Source: Alphaproteobacteria bacterium HT1-32 (lineage in GTDB: Bacteria; Pseudomonadota; Alphaproteobacteria; Rhodospirillales; HT1-32). Taken from it: a stretch of DNA of 64,000 nucleotides. The notes under the pieces are model-generated. The model was not told where the DNA came from. It did not search any database and saw only the letters and a program-made list of their open reading frames with translations. Below, one piece after another: positions 9,058-18,062 of this stretch. The position numbers and the translations under genes are program-made. The stretch lies in contig WJPL01000001.1 of the NCBI GenBank assembly GCA_009649675.1, forward strand, positions 1,260,469 through 1,324,468. Direction: 5' to 3'. How positions within the stretch are numbered: the stretch's first letter is position 1; each line of letters begins with the position of its first letter.

Positions 9058-11051
9058 TATCGATTCCTCATCCAGTTATGATATAGTTTGGCCCTGCCGC
9101 CTGAGCGGAAGAACAGAAGCAGTTCGACAGCAATGACCGTCAGGCCCACAACGCAGGCCAGCAGTTGTCCGGTCATCAGATGATCCTCACCAGCCACCCC
9201 GGCTGCAGCGAGGGCGACCCCCAGACCAGCCACACCCCAGATCATCCGGAGGGCGGGGGAGAAGTTCTGTACGAAATAGCCCGCCAGCGCGCTGCCGATA
9301 AGCAGCACAGCGACGATCAGGCTGGCGCAGACCATGATGATTTCAGTCGCTGTGCCGTCACCCAGCAGGGCCGGATTTCCGACAAAGACGATTGGCACCA
9401 CATAGGCGATCCAGCCAAAACGCATGGCACTGAACCCGGTACGGACAGGGTCAGACCCGGAGATTGTCGAGGCCGCGAACGCCGCCAGCGCAATGGGCGG
9501 GGTAATCATCGACATCATGCCGAAATACAGAATGAACAGATGCGCCGCCATCGGCTGGATACCGGCGGCCACCAGCGCCGGTGCCACCAGTGCTGCCAGC
9601 AGCACATAGACGCCGGTTGTCGGCATGCCCATACCCAGCACGATGCTGACCAGTGCCGCCATGAGCAGCAGCAGGGCAATCTGTCCTTCACCCAGTTCGG
9701 CCAGAGCCATGGTAACGGCGAACCCGCCGGCCGTGATGTTCAGAATGCCAATGATGAAACCGGCACAGGCCACAATGACAACCAGGTCAACGACGGTTTT
9801 GCCCGCAGCCGAGATACAGTCGACAAAACCCCGCAGGGTCAGGCGTTGTCCCCGATAGGATTTGAACAGGGCCGGGACCGCAATCGCGATCGTGCCGTAG
9901 ATCGCCGAGACCTCCGTCGGAATGCGCAGAATGAACAGCGACCCCAGCAGAACCGCAAAGGCCCCGATGAAATGCCAGCCCTCCCGCAGGATGGTGCCGA
10001 CCGGGCGCGGCTGGCTGTCCATCGGGCGCAAACGGTCGCGGCGGGCCAGCAGATCAACCTGCATGAACGCTGCGATGAAATAGAAAGCTGCCGGAAGCAG
10101 GGCCGCCAGCGCCACATCCGCATATGGCACTTCCAGAAAGGTCGCCATCAGGAATGCCGCTGCACCCATGATCGGCGGCATCAGCTGACCACCTGTAGAG
10201 GCCACGGATTCGATTCCGCCCGCATCCTCCGGGCTGTAGCCGGAACGACGCATCAGGGGAATGGTGATAACCCCGGTCGTCACCACGTTGGAGACAGCAC
10301 TGCCGGAAACAGACCCGAACAGGGCAGAGGCGATCACTGCAATCTTCGCCGGTCCGCCGACCTGACGGCCCAGGCAGGCGCTGGCAAGTTCGATGAAAAA
10401 TTCGCCGCAGCCGCTGGCGACCAGAACACCGCCGAAAAAGACAAACAGAATGACGATCTCGGCCACAACCGCCAGAGGTGTCCCCAGCATCGCGTTCGGA
10501 TCAAAGGTGAGATAGAGCAGCAGGTCCTGCAGGCTGGTTTCAATCCCGGTCAGGGGAGACGGCGCCAGATGTCCGATCAGCGCGTAAAGCATGAAGGAAG
10601 AGACAACGATGAACATCATCATCCCGGTCAGCCGCCAGAGGGCAATCATGACCACCGAGGTCACCACGATACTGATGGCCTGCATCTCGACGGTGCGGAA
10701 GGCAAAGCTCATCTGGTATTTCGGGTAGCCAAAGCTGATCAGAAACAGCAGCACCACGGCAGCAAGGCCAATGACAGACAGCAGCGCCATCCGGAGCCCA
10801 CTGTCATTTTGTGCCGCCGCCTGAAAAAAGGCAGCCGCCAGCGCACAGCCAAGCACCGCAGACAGAAACTGTTCGCGGGATATCTCAAGCCCCACTTCCG
10901 GCGCGATCTGCAAGGCCCAGAGCAGACTGAGCAGCACCATCGTCCCGGTCAGAATCTTTGCCACTGCAGACAGAACGGGCCATCTGACGGGCGTCAGTGT
11001 CTCCGCTTCACCATCGGAAATAGCTCTGCCCGGGTGGTCATTCGATCTCAT
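9057..11051 (-). CDS. TRAP transporter fused permease (TAXI type)
   Basis: 664 residues, almost entirely membrane-spanning. The N-terminal part (about 1-170) is the small DctQ-like module. The remainder is the large DctM-like module with conserved GSVSGSAVSNVVTTG and GMGMPTTGVYVLLAALVAPAL loops, which form the sodium- and substrate-binding hairpins of the family. Length and order fit the 'TRAP transporter, 4TM/12TM fusion' class that always pairs with a TAXI receptor, here the next gene. It is the first gene of a two-gene operon, divergent from the GlcG-like gene across an AT-rich regulatory region. Confidence 0.94.
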   Translation of the reverse strand: MRSNDHPGRAISDGEAETLTPVRWPVLSAVAKILTGTMVLLSLLWALQIAPEVGLEISREQFLSAVLGCALAAAFFQAAAQNDSGLRMALLSVIGLAAVVLLFLISFGYPKYQMSFAFRTVEMQAISIVVTSVVMIALWRLTGMMMFIVVSSFMLYALIGHLAPSPLTGIETSLQDLLLYLTFDPNAMLGTPLAVVAEIVILFVFFGGVLVASGCGEFFIELASACLGRQVGGPAKIAVIASALFGSVSGSAVSNVVTTGVITIPLMRRSGYSPEDAGGIESVASTGGQLMPPIMGAAAFLMATFLEVPYADVALAALLPAAFYFIAAFMQVDLLARRDRLRPMDSQPRPVGTILREGWHFIGAFAVLLGSLFILRIPTEVSAIYGTIAIAVPALFKSYRGQRLTLRGFVDCISAAGKTVVDLVVIVACAGFIIGILNITAGGFAVTMALAELGEGQIALLLLMAALVSIVLGMGMPTTGVYVLLAALVAPALVAAGIQPMAAHLFILYFGMMSMITPPIALAAFAASTISGSDPVRTGFSAMRFGWIAYVVPIVFVGNPALLGDGTATEIIMVCASLIVAVLLIGSALAGYFVQNFSPALRMIWGVAGLGVALAAAGVAGEDHLMTGQLLACVVGLTVIAVELLLFFRSGGRAKLYHNWMRNR

Positions 11052-11058
11052 CTGTTTC

Positions 11059-11230
11059 CTGGCCCAACGATATTTTATCGATTATTATTACATAACCCTA
11101 TAATATCGATATTATCTGGTCCAATGTTTTATTCGTCGATATATAATCGGTGGGCTGATCAGGGGACGACCGGTAGGCTGTTGTCCCGATCACGGCCGAA
11201 TCACATGCCAAATGACAGGAGCCTCTGAGC
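11059..11230. promoter_or_regulatory. AT-rich divergent promoter region with a 16-bp palindrome
   Basis: The gap between the divergent TRAP operon and the GlcG-like gene is strikingly AT-rich for this genome. It carries a perfect palindrome ATAATATCGATATTAT at 11100-11115. Two similar blocks flank it: TGGCCCAA followed by TTATCGATTATTA (11060-11088) and TGGTCCAA followed by GTCGATATATAAT (11117-11147). The ATCGAT-type core therefore recurs about three times. This looks like an operator array for a regulator of one or both transcription units. Which protein binds is not visible. Confidence 0.5.
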
Positions 11231-11722
11231 ATGAGTGGATATTTTCTGGTAGATATTGTCTCCAGCCTGACGCTTCAGGAAGCCGAGAACATACTGGACG
11301 GTGCGCGCGCAGCGGCCCGTGAGGCTGATCTGCTGCCGCTGACAATTGCCGTGCTGGATTCCGGTGGCAATATTGTGGCTCTGAAACGGGAAGATGGCTG
11401 CGGCACCGCCCGCTCGGCAGTCGCGCTGGGCAAGGCGCATGGGGCTCTCGGCATGGGTGTTTCAAGCCGGGAACTCCGTGACCGGCTGAAAGACCGCCCG
11501 GCATTTCAGGGCGCCATTGCCGCAGCGACAGGCGGCCAGTTCATTGCGGTGCCCGGTGGTGTGCTGATCCTCAACGCTGACGGTAAAGCCATTGGCGCGG
11601 TCGGCATCAGCGGTGATGCCTCGGACCGTGATGAATATGCGGCCATCGCCGGTATTCAGGCAGCGGGCCTGCGGGCTCATCCCGACAGCCCCGCAGAAAA
11701 CTGGAAGTCTGCCGGGCTCTGA
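11231..11722 (+). CDS. GlcG/HbpS-like heme-binding family protein (DUF336)
   Basis: 163 residues covering the whole small DUF336 fold: LTLQEAENILDGARAAAREA near the start, then VAVLDSGG-type (here IAVLDSGGNIVALKRED), a KA..AL motif, and C-terminal GAVGISGDASDRDEYAAIAGI. Family members include GlcG, found beside glycolate oxidase genes, and HbpS, which binds heme or cobalamin. No signal peptide is seen. An AGGAG ribosome site lies nine bases before the ATG. It is divergent from the TAXI-TRAP genes and 69 bases before a HugZ-like gene on the same strand, which fits a heme link. Exact role unknown. Confidence 0.85.
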   Translation: MSGYFLVDIVSSLTLQEAENILDGARAAAREADLLPLTIAVLDSGGNIVALKREDGCGTARSAVALGKAHGALGMGVSSRELRDRLKDRPAFQGAIAAATGGQFIAVPGGVLILNADGKAIGAVGISGDASDRDEYAAIAGIQAAGLRAHPDSPAENWKSAGL

Positions 11723-11733
11723 CCGTATAAGCC

Positions 11734-11760
11734 GCAAGCCCCGGCCAACGCCGGGCTTGC
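11734..11760 (+). repeat. Strong intergenic hairpin
   Basis: GCAAGCCCCGGC and GCCGGGCTTGC pair as an 11-bp stem with one bulged C around the loop CAAC. It lies between the GlcG-like and HugZ-like genes. No T-run follows, so it may limit read-through or stabilise the upstream mRNA end rather than terminate. Confidence 0.5.
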
Positions 11761-11791
11761 ATCCGGGTAAATCCGGGGCAACATCCGCAAC

Positions 11792-12517
11792 ATGACCGAT
11801 GAACGCCCCGACCCCCCGACCCATTCCCGTCAGCTGATGCGTGGCGCGATCAAAGCCACCATCGCGACCTCGCTGCCCACCAATGACGGCTGGCCCTATG
11901 CATCGCTGGTCACGGTCGCGCATGATCAGGACCTCTCACCCATCCTGCTGCTGTCGACCCTGTCCGACCATACCCGTGCCCTGCAGGCCGACCCGCGCCT
12001 GTCACTGCTGTATGAGGAAACGGACGGCTTTGCCAATCCGCAGCAGGGACCCAGAGTGACTGTGCTGGCGATTGCCGAACCGACAGATGATCCGGGATCT
12101 GCGCAGCGTTTTATCGCCCGCCATCCCCGGGCAGCCCTTTATGCCGGTTTCGGTGATTTCAGCTTTTACCGGCTGAGCATCGACCGGGTTCATTATGTCG
12201 GCGGGTTTGCTGCCGCGAACTGGATCCCGGGCCGCCGGCTGGGAATACCTGACAAATCTGTCGCCGATGCCTTCCGGGAGGCAGAGGCAGATATCGTCAC
12301 CCACATGAACACAGACCATCAGGATGCCGTCGCCCTCTACGCGAACAGTCTGCTCGGGTTGCGCGGCAAGCACTGGGAGATGTTCGGAATCGATCCGGAG
12401 GGTATTGATCTGCGGCTTCGCGACCGGGTTGCGCGGCTGAATTTTGACAGCCCATTGCATACGCCAGCGGATGCACGAAAGACCCTGATAGAGCTTGTAC
12501 GCCGCGCCCGCGGCTGA
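11792..12517 (+). CDS. HugZ-like heme-utilisation protein (PNPOx-like fold plus DUF2470)
   Basis: 241 residues. Residues about 10-150 form a split-barrel flavin-reductase-like domain (MRGAIKATIATSLPTNDGWPYASLVTVA), as in pyridoxamine 5'-phosphate oxidases. Residues about 165-240 are the DUF2470 domain with the histidine-rich THMNTDHQDAVALYA motif. In HugZ-type heme oxygenases this C-terminal region supplies heme-binding histidines. The protein may degrade or handle heme, which would match its DUF336 neighbour, but many family members have no tested activity. ATG at 11792 with a weak ribosome site. Confidence 0.85.
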   Translation: MTDERPDPPTHSRQLMRGAIKATIATSLPTNDGWPYASLVTVAHDQDLSPILLLSTLSDHTRALQADPRLSLLYEETDGFANPQQGPRVTVLAIAEPTDDPGSAQRFIARHPRAALYAGFGDFSFYRLSIDRVHYVGGFAAANWIPGRRLGIPDKSVADAFREAEADIVTHMNTDHQDAVALYANSLLGLRGKHWEMFGIDPEGIDLRLRDRVARLNFDSPLHTPADARKTLIELVRRARG

Positions 12518-12521
12518 CCCC

Positions 12522-12545
12522 CGGCCTGACCGGCCTGTTTTTTGT
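12522..12545 (+). terminator. Weak candidate terminator after the HugZ-like gene
   Basis: A short GGCC/GGCC stem (GGCCTGACCGGCC) is followed by TGTTTTTT starting just after the stop codon at 12517. The stem is only four to five pairs, so confidence is low. A second hairpin, GGCACGG TTG CCGTGCC at 12580-12596, lies further on without a T-run. Confidence 0.35.
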
Positions 12546-12695
12546 CAGATTCATGACTTTTCCCTGTAATTCTGCCGGTGGCACGGTTGCCGTGCCTGAA
12601 AGGCATGGTTAAAGTCCCCGGCCCTGCTGACGTTCAGCCCCAACTATCGGGCGTCAGCTGCGGGAAACGGGAAAAGACCATCGGGAGAAGTCAAG

Positions 12696-14300
12696 GTGAC
12701 ACAGACTGGCACTGTCAGCCGGATCGGCCTTAATGCGGTCGGGATCAGCGATACAACTGCAGAATTCTGGAACCTCGGAACAGAGGCTCTGATTGAAGAG
12801 GCGCTGGCGCGTCGTGAAGGCCATCTCGGAAAGGGTGGCGCCTTCATCACGGAAACCGGCTCACATACCGGCCGTTCCGCCAAGGACAAGTTCATCGTTG
12901 ATGAGCCGTCCTCCTCAGCCGACATCTGGTGGGGAGACGTCAACAAGCCGATCTCTGATGAGAACTACCAGAAGCTGAAAGCCAAGGTTCTGGCTCATTA
13001 TGCCGGCCGCGATGTTTTCGTGCAGGACAGCTTTGTCGGGGCCGACCCGACTTTCCGTCTTGGTGTTCGCGTTGTTACGGAAACCGCCTGGCATAATCTG
13101 TTTGCCCGCAACATGTTCCTGCAGCCGACACAGGACGAACTGAAGGACTTCGATCCGCAGTTCACCATTCTGCAGGCACCGACCCTGCTGGCTGATCCCG
13201 AAACCGACGGCACCAATTCCGGCACCTTCATTGTCGTGAACTTTGCCGAGAAGATCGTTCTGATCGGCGGCACCCGTTATGCCGGGGAAATCAAGAAATC
13301 AGCTTTCTCGATCCAGAACTACCTGCTGCCGGCCCGCAAGGTTCTGCCGATGCACTGTTCGGCCAATATCAGCCCGGAAGGCGACACCGCCATTTTCTTC
13401 GGCCTGTCGGGAACCGGCAAAACCACCCTGTCCGCCGATGCATCACGCACCCTGATCGGGGATGACGAGCATGGCTGGGGTGCCGATGGTGTGTTCAACT
13501 TTGAAGGCGGCTGCTACGCCAAGGTCATCGACCTGAGCCCGGAAGCAGAGCCGGAAATCTATGCCACCACATCGATGTTCGGCACCGTGCTGGAAAATGT
13601 CGTCTATGATCCGATCACCCGTCAGGTTGATTTCACGGACAACACGAAGGCGGAAAATACCCGCGCCAGCTATCCCATCGACTTCATTCCGAACGCCAGC
13701 GAAACCGGTCGCGGCGGCCAGCCGAAGAATATCATCATGCTGACCGCAGATGCCTTCGGTGTGCTGCCTCCGATCAGCCAGCTGACCCCGGATCAGGCGA
13801 TGTATCATTTCCTGTCGGGCTATACCGCCCGCGTTGCCGGAACGGAAATCGGCGTTACCGAACCGCAGGCCACTTTCTCGACCTGTTTCGGTGCCCCCTT
13901 CATGCCCCGCCATCCGACCGTCTATGCCGGTCTGCTCGGCAAGCTGATGGAAGAAAATGACGTGAAGTGCTGGCTGGTGAATACCGGCTGGTCCGGTGGC
14001 GGCTATGGCGTCGGCTCCCGCATGAAGATCGCCTATACCCGGGCGATGGTGAATGCAGCCCTCGACGGCACGCTGGCCAGTCAGGAAAGCCGTCCGGACC
14101 CGCATTTCGGTGTGCTGGTCCCGACCTCCTGCCCCGGCGTTCCGTCAGAAGTGCTCGACCCGAAACAGACCTGGCCGGACAAGGCAGCCTATGAAGCCGC
14201 CGCGAAGGATGTGGTCAGCCGTTTTGAAGAGAACTTCAAACAGTTCGAAACGTCGGTTGATGACAGCGTCAACGCCGCGGCCATCCGCGTCGCTGCGTAA
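12696..14300 (+). CDS. pckA: Phosphoenolpyruvate carboxykinase (ATP)
   Basis: 534 residues, normal length for the ATP-dependent enzyme (EC 4.1.1.49), which converts oxaloacetate and ATP to phosphoenolpyruvate, CO2 and ADP as the entry to gluconeogenesis. Visible motifs are the substrate-binding [10 protein letters not shown] (about residue 53), the kinase-1a loop [11 protein letters not shown] (236-246), GDDEHGW and the [11 protein letters not shown] segment. Translation begins at GTG 12696, eight to nine bases after GGGAGAAG. The gene is monocistronic and ends at an excellent terminator. In related genomes chvI/chvG flank pckA; here they are displaced by about 4.8 kb. Confidence 0.97.
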   Translation: MTQTGTVSRIGLNAVGISDTTAEFWNLGTEALIEEALARREGHLGKGGAFITETGSHTGRSAKDKFIVDEPSSSADIWWGDVNKPISDENYQKLKAKVLAHYAGRDVFVQDSFVGADPTFRLGVRVVTETAWHNLFARNMFLQPTQDELKDFDPQFTILQAPTLLADPETDGTNSGTFIVVNFAEKIVLIGGTRYAGEIKKSAFSIQNYLLPARKVLPMHCSANISPEGDTAIFFGLSGTGKTTLSADASRTLIGDDEHGWGADGVFNFEGGCYAKVIDLSPEAEPEIYATTSMFGTVLENVVYDPITRQVDFTDNTKAENTRASYPIDFIPNASETGRGGQPKNIIMLTADAFGVLPPISQLTPDQAMYHFLSGYTARVAGTEIGVTEPQATFSTCFGAPFMPRHPTVYAGLLGKLMEENDVKCWLVNTGWSGGGYGVGSRMKIAYTRAMVNAALDGTLASQESRPDPHFGVLVPTSCPGVPSEVLDPKQTWPDKAAYEAAAKDVVSRFEENFKQFETSVDDSVNAAAIRVAA

Positions 14301-14322
14301 AAATCACATTTAGAAGACCTGG

Positions 14323-14352
14323 AAAGGGGTGCCGGAAACGGCGCCCCTTTTT
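14323..14352 (+). terminator. Rho-independent terminator of pckA
   Basis: A twelve-pair stem AAAGGGGTGCCG / CGGCGCCCCTTT (one T-G pair) closes on a GAAA tetraloop and runs into TTTTT. It starts 23 bases after the pckA stop. The A-run on the other arm means it could also serve hisC transcripts from the opposite strand. Confidence 0.92.
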
Positions 14353-14366
14353 GATTCAGGGTGCCG

Positions 14367-15470
14367 TCAGAGGCTGTTCAGCACGTCAGCAAAAGCCTCT
14401 GCGAACTGTGCCCGCTCTTCCGCCGTTCCCACACTGACCCGGATACAGCGGTTCAGCGGAGCGACACCGGGCATACGAATAAAAACGCCCCGGTCCTGAA
14501 GTGCGGCCAGAATGGCACGCGCACGCTCACCCCCGCCGACATCAATGGCAACAAAATTGGTGGCCGATGGCAGGGCTGTCAGTCCGTGCTGTTCGGCAAG
14601 GCGATAATATTCCTGACGTCCGGTCTCTACTTCTGCCGCCACATCTGCCAGAAAGGCGGGGTCCTTCAGGGAGGCCAGCGCGCCGACCTGCGACAGCCGG
14701 TTCATTTCAAAATGATTGCGGATCTTGTTGATGCCGGTAATCAGCCCGGCATGACCGATGGCATAACCAACCCGGCAACCGGCCATGCCATGCGCCTTTG
14801 AGAAGGTCCGCATGCGCAGCACATTCGGGCGATCCGTATCAATCGCCGGGGCCAGACCGGCAGGGCCAAATTCAATATAGGCCTCGTCCAGCACCAGCAG
14901 GGTTGTGACCGGCAGGGCATCAATGAAAGCCTGAACCGCCGCCGCATCATGCCAGGTCCCCATGGGGTTGTCGGGATTGGCGAAATAGACCAGACGGGCT
15001 CCTGTCTCACGCACCTTCGCTGCCAGCGCAACCGGGTCCTCGCGGTCGTCCCGATAGGGCACCGTAACCAGTTCCGCGCCATATCCCGCAACATGGTAAT
15101 TGAACGTCGGGTAGGCGCCGAGGGAAGACACGACGGGTTCACCCGCCTCGACCGTCATCCGCACGATACAGCCCAGCAGGCAGTCAATCCCCGCCCCGAC
15201 GGTAATTTCATCTATTGCCACACCGAACTGTGCCGACAGTGCCTGGCGCAGATCAAAGTTTTCCGGATCCGCATACCAGCTTGCCCGGGCAGCCTCCGCC
15301 TGCATGACGGCAACAGCTTTCGGGGACATGCCGAAACTGCTTTCATTGGCCCCCAGCCGCAGCCGGAACGGTTTCCCCAGACTGCGTTCCAGCGTCTCCG
15401 GCCCGACAAAGGGAACCGCCGCAGGCAGACTCTGGTTGCGGGCATTCAGTGCGAAAGGCGCCTTGGTCAT
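14367..15470 (-). CDS. hisC: Histidinol-phosphate aminotransferase family protein
   Basis: 367 residues of fold-type I aminotransferase. The PLP lysine lies in RTFSKAHGMAGCRVGYA, the cofactor-binding region is VVSSLGAYPTFNYHV, NPDNPMGTW is the conserved Asn loop, and IRVSVGT near the end carries the substrate-binding Arg. HisC makes histidinol phosphate from imidazole-acetol phosphate; paralogues act on tyrosine/phenylalanine or cobalamin precursors, and this copy is not in a his operon. The frame is open further upstream, but the ATG at 15470, behind GGGGAACTG, is the convincing start. Convergent with pckA. Confidence 0.88.
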   Translation of the reverse strand: MTKAPFALNARNQSLPAAVPFVGPETLERSLGKPFRLRLGANESSFGMSPKAVAVMQAEAARASWYADPENFDLRQALSAQFGVAIDEITVGAGIDCLLGCIVRMTVEAGEPVVSSLGAYPTFNYHVAGYGAELVTVPYRDDREDPVALAAKVRETGARLVYFANPDNPMGTWHDAAAVQAFIDALPVTTLLVLDEAYIEFGPAGLAPAIDTDRPNVLRMRTFSKAHGMAGCRVGYAIGHAGLITGINKIRNHFEMNRLSQVGALASLKDPAFLADVAAEVETGRQEYYRLAEQHGLTALPSATNFVAIDVGGGERARAILAALQDRGVFIRMPGVAPLNRCIRVSVGTAEERAQFAEAFADVLNSL

Positions 15471-15669
15471 ATCAGTTCCCCGTTCACGATGGCGGCTGAT
15501 TTCTTGCCACCGAATATGCCGGTCTGGCAAGGGCGGAGATGACAGGCATCTGCCGGAACCTTCAGCCTGCACCGGATCGCATGACGATAATGTTGGGTGC
15601 CTGTTCTTACCCGGTCTGGCAGACTGCCTGCCATGACTTGTCCCGACCCGATATTGAGGAAACCCGCCG

Positions 15670-17262
15670 ATGCTTGAAACTGTCCGTTCCTGGCGCGGAG
15701 CCGTTGTTGCACCACATCATCAGGCCGCACGCGCCGGGCTGCGTATACTGGAAGACGGTGGCAATGCCGTCGAGGCGATGATCGCAACGGCAGCGGTCAT
15801 TTCCGTCACCTATCCGCATATGAACAATCTCGGCGGCGACAATTTCTGGCTGATTGCTCCCGATGGCGAAGACCCGGTCGGTATCGACGCCTGCGGGGCT
15901 GCTGCCGGACAGGCCAGCATCGATTTCTACCGCGCCCTTGAGCATGACAGCATCCCGTCACGCGGGCCACTGGCCGCCCTTACCGTCGGTGGCGCGGTTT
16001 CCGGCTGGCAACGGGCCTATGCCTACAGCCGCAGCAGGCTTGGTGGTAAAATTCCTTTGTCGCATCTGCTGGAGGAAGCCATCGCCCTCGCCCGTGGCGG
16101 CGTTGCGGTAACACGTACCCTTGCCGACAACGCCGCCGGCAAGTTTGACCAGCTCGCCGCATCTCCGGGCTTTACCGGACAATATTGTCCGGAGGGCAGG
16201 CCCGTACAGCTGGCAGACAGGCTGCTCCAGCCGCGTATCGCGGACACACTGGCACATCTGGCACAGGCCGGGCTTGATGACTTCTATCGCGGCGACCTGG
16301 CCCGCAGCATCGCCGCCGATCTGATCGGCGCCGGCAGCCCGCTGACTCTGGCAGACTTAGAGCGCCATCAGGCGCTGGATGTCACACCACTGGCGCTGGA
16401 GGTTGCCGGCCAGCGCCTGTTCAACATGCCCCCGCCGACACAGGGGCTGGCCTCATTGCTGCTGCTCGGAGTCTTTGACCGGCTTGGCGTCTCCACGGCA
16501 GAAAGCTTTGATTTTGTCCATGGGCTGGTGGAATCAACCAAGGCTGCCTTCCGGATACGCGACCGGCATGTCACAGACCCCGCCTATATGGCGGAAGCGG
16601 CAACAGCTTTTCTGACCGGTGAGCGACTGGACCGGATGGCCGCCGGCATAGATCCGAAACGGGCTGCCCCCTGGCCCGAGGCGAACAATGCCGGGGATAC
16701 AGTCTGGCTCGGCGCTGTTGATGCCAGCGGCAATGCAGTCAGCATGATCCAGAGCATCTACTGGGAGTTCGGCTCCGGCGTCGTGTTGCCGCAATCCGGC
16801 ATCACCTGGCAGAATCGCGGGACCAGTTTCTCGCTTGATCCGGCACATCATAACTGCCTGAAGCCGCACCGCCGTCCGTTCCATACCATCCAGCCCGCAC
16901 TGGCCCGTCTTTCCGATGGCCGGGTCATGCCCTATGGCACCATGGGCGGTGAAGGGCAGCCCCAGACACAGGCCATGATCTATGCCCGTCATGTCATGTT
17001 CGGACAGGATCTTCAGCAGGCGGTGACCGCACCGCGCTGGCTGCTCGGCAAAACCTGGGGCAGTGACGTGACGAGCCTGCGACTGGAAGACCGGTTCGAC
17101 CCTGATCTGGTAAATGCCCTGCGGGCTGCCGGGCATGACGTGGAGATGGTCGGGCCGTTCGACGAAGTCATGGGACATGCCGGTGCACTTGTCCGGCATC
17201 CGAACGGACTCATCGAAGGGGCATCCGATCCGCGGTCAGATGGTACCGTCGCGGCCTGGTGA
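15670..17262 (+). CDS. Gamma-glutamyltransferase family protein
   Basis: 530 residues, typical for a self-cleaving Ntn-hydrolase precursor. The N-terminal part has HHQAARAGLRILEDGGNAVEAMIATAAV, as in the family. The expected nucleophile is Thr344 in AGDTVWLGAVDASGNAVSMIQSI, the new N-terminus of the small subunit; the usual TTH signature is reduced to DTVW. GTMGGEGQPQTQ near the end is conserved. No signal peptide is evident, unlike classical periplasmic GGT. It could cleave gamma-glutamyl compounds such as glutathione, or be a glutaryl-7-ACA acylase-like amidase. ATG at 15670 with GAGGAAA upstream. Confidence 0.87.
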   Translation: MLETVRSWRGAVVAPHHQAARAGLRILEDGGNAVEAMIATAAVISVTYPHMNNLGGDNFWLIAPDGEDPVGIDACGAAAGQASIDFYRALEHDSIPSRGPLAALTVGGAVSGWQRAYAYSRSRLGGKIPLSHLLEEAIALARGGVAVTRTLADNAAGKFDQLAASPGFTGQYCPEGRPVQLADRLLQPRIADTLAHLAQAGLDDFYRGDLARSIAADLIGAGSPLTLADLERHQALDVTPLALEVAGQRLFNMPPPTQGLASLLLLGVFDRLGVSTAESFDFVHGLVESTKAAFRIRDRHVTDPAYMAEAATAFLTGERLDRMAAGIDPKRAAPWPEANNAGDTVWLGAVDASGNAVSMIQSIYWEFGSGVVLPQSGITWQNRGTSFSLDPAHHNCLKPHRRPFHTIQPALARLSDGRVMPYGTMGGEGQPQTQAMIYARHVMFGQDLQQAVTAPRWLLGKTWGSDVTSLRLEDRFDPDLVNALRAAGHDVEMVGPFDEVMGHAGALVRHPNGLIEGASDPRSDGTVAAW

Positions 17263-17345
17263 GGCTGTAATCTTGTTGCCTGATTTGGAACATGCTGGCA
17301 TATTCCGGACAGATTCGGGCCATAGTGGGAAGAGTTCAGGGCATC

Positions 17346-17843
17346 ATGATGAAAGCAGACCGACGCAAACGCACCGTTTCCGCCGCAATTGCTGTTGTCG
17401 CGACCTTGTCTATCACAGGCGAGGCCATGGCTGCTGCCTGCCTCAAACCCTCTGAAAGTGCCGCCGTTTCTGCCCGTCTGTTCCAGACTGAACTGATGGT
17501 TGCAGCACTGACCTGCCAGCGCCGGGGCGATTACAATACGTTTATCCGGCAGTTTGGCAGTGAACTGGCCAGCCATGGCAAACAGCTGAAGGCTACTTTC
17601 AACCGGATGTATGGCGCAAATGGCACGACTCAGCTGAACCGCTTTGTCACCCGACTTGCCAATGAAGCCTCACTCCGCAGCCTGCAATCGACTGATTATT
17701 GTGGCACCACAGATGCCCTGTTCGCCGGGGCGCTGGCCGTAAAATCCGGGAAGCTCTCGAAAGTTGCAGCAACCCAGACCTTCAGCACCGACCATGGTCT
17801 GCCGTCCTGTGCTGTCGAAGAGCGGGTTGCCCAGATCAAATAA
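17346..17843 (+). CDS. Small secreted protein of unknown function
   Basis: 165 residues. A basic start (MMKADRRKR) and a hydrophobic stretch ending at GEAMAAA give a clear signal peptide of about 30 residues, so the mature protein is probably periplasmic. It has four cysteines (near 33, 59, 125 and 156) that could form disulfides, and is predicted mostly helical. I do not recognise a named family. The frame is open upstream to 17292, but the signal peptide supports 17346 or the adjacent ATG. It stands 83 bases after the gamma-glutamyltransferase on the same strand and converges on the OmpA-like gene. Confidence 0.75.
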   Translation: MMKADRRKRTVSAAIAVVATLSITGEAMAAACLKPSESAAVSARLFQTELMVAALTCQRRGDYNTFIRQFGSELASHGKQLKATFNRMYGANGTTQLNRFVTRLANEASLRSLQSTDYCGTTDALFAGALAVKSGKLSKVAATQTFSTDHGLPSCAVEERVAQIK

Positions 17844-18005
17844 GACGGCAACTGTTCGTCCGCCGACCTCTACCATTCCTTCCGATATAGCCGATATCCG
17901 TCAGCCCGCCTGATACGGGAACCCTCACGCCTGTCGTTCCGGCACAAATCGTGATGCCTGGCGGAATGGAGTCTGTCTGTCCACATGTCCAGCCTGATGC
18001 AGACA

Positions 18006-18039
18006 AAGAAAAACGCCGGGCTGTGAGGCCCGGCGTTTT
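18006..18039 (-). terminator. Terminator of the OmpA-like gene (bidirectional form)
   Basis: A perfect twelve-pair stem AAAACGCCGGGC / GCCCGGCGTTTT around a six-base loop (18022-18027). On the minus strand it is followed by TTTTTC; on the plus strand by TTTTC, so it can serve both the OmpA-like gene and the small secreted-protein gene. Confidence 0.9.
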
Positions 18040-18062
18040 CAGTCATATCCTGCGGGATAATC

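Noticed and set aside
9165-11228. 687-codon open frame on the plus strand, opposite the TRAP permease
   Set aside because: It mirrors the codon structure of the membrane-protein gene. Its product is Gln/Arg/His-rich without family motifs, and the minus-strand gene is a certain TRAP permease.
12580-12596. Hairpin GGCACGG-TTG-CCGTGCC before pckA as a terminator
   Set aside because: No T-run follows on either strand; it may be a regulatory dyad or chance.
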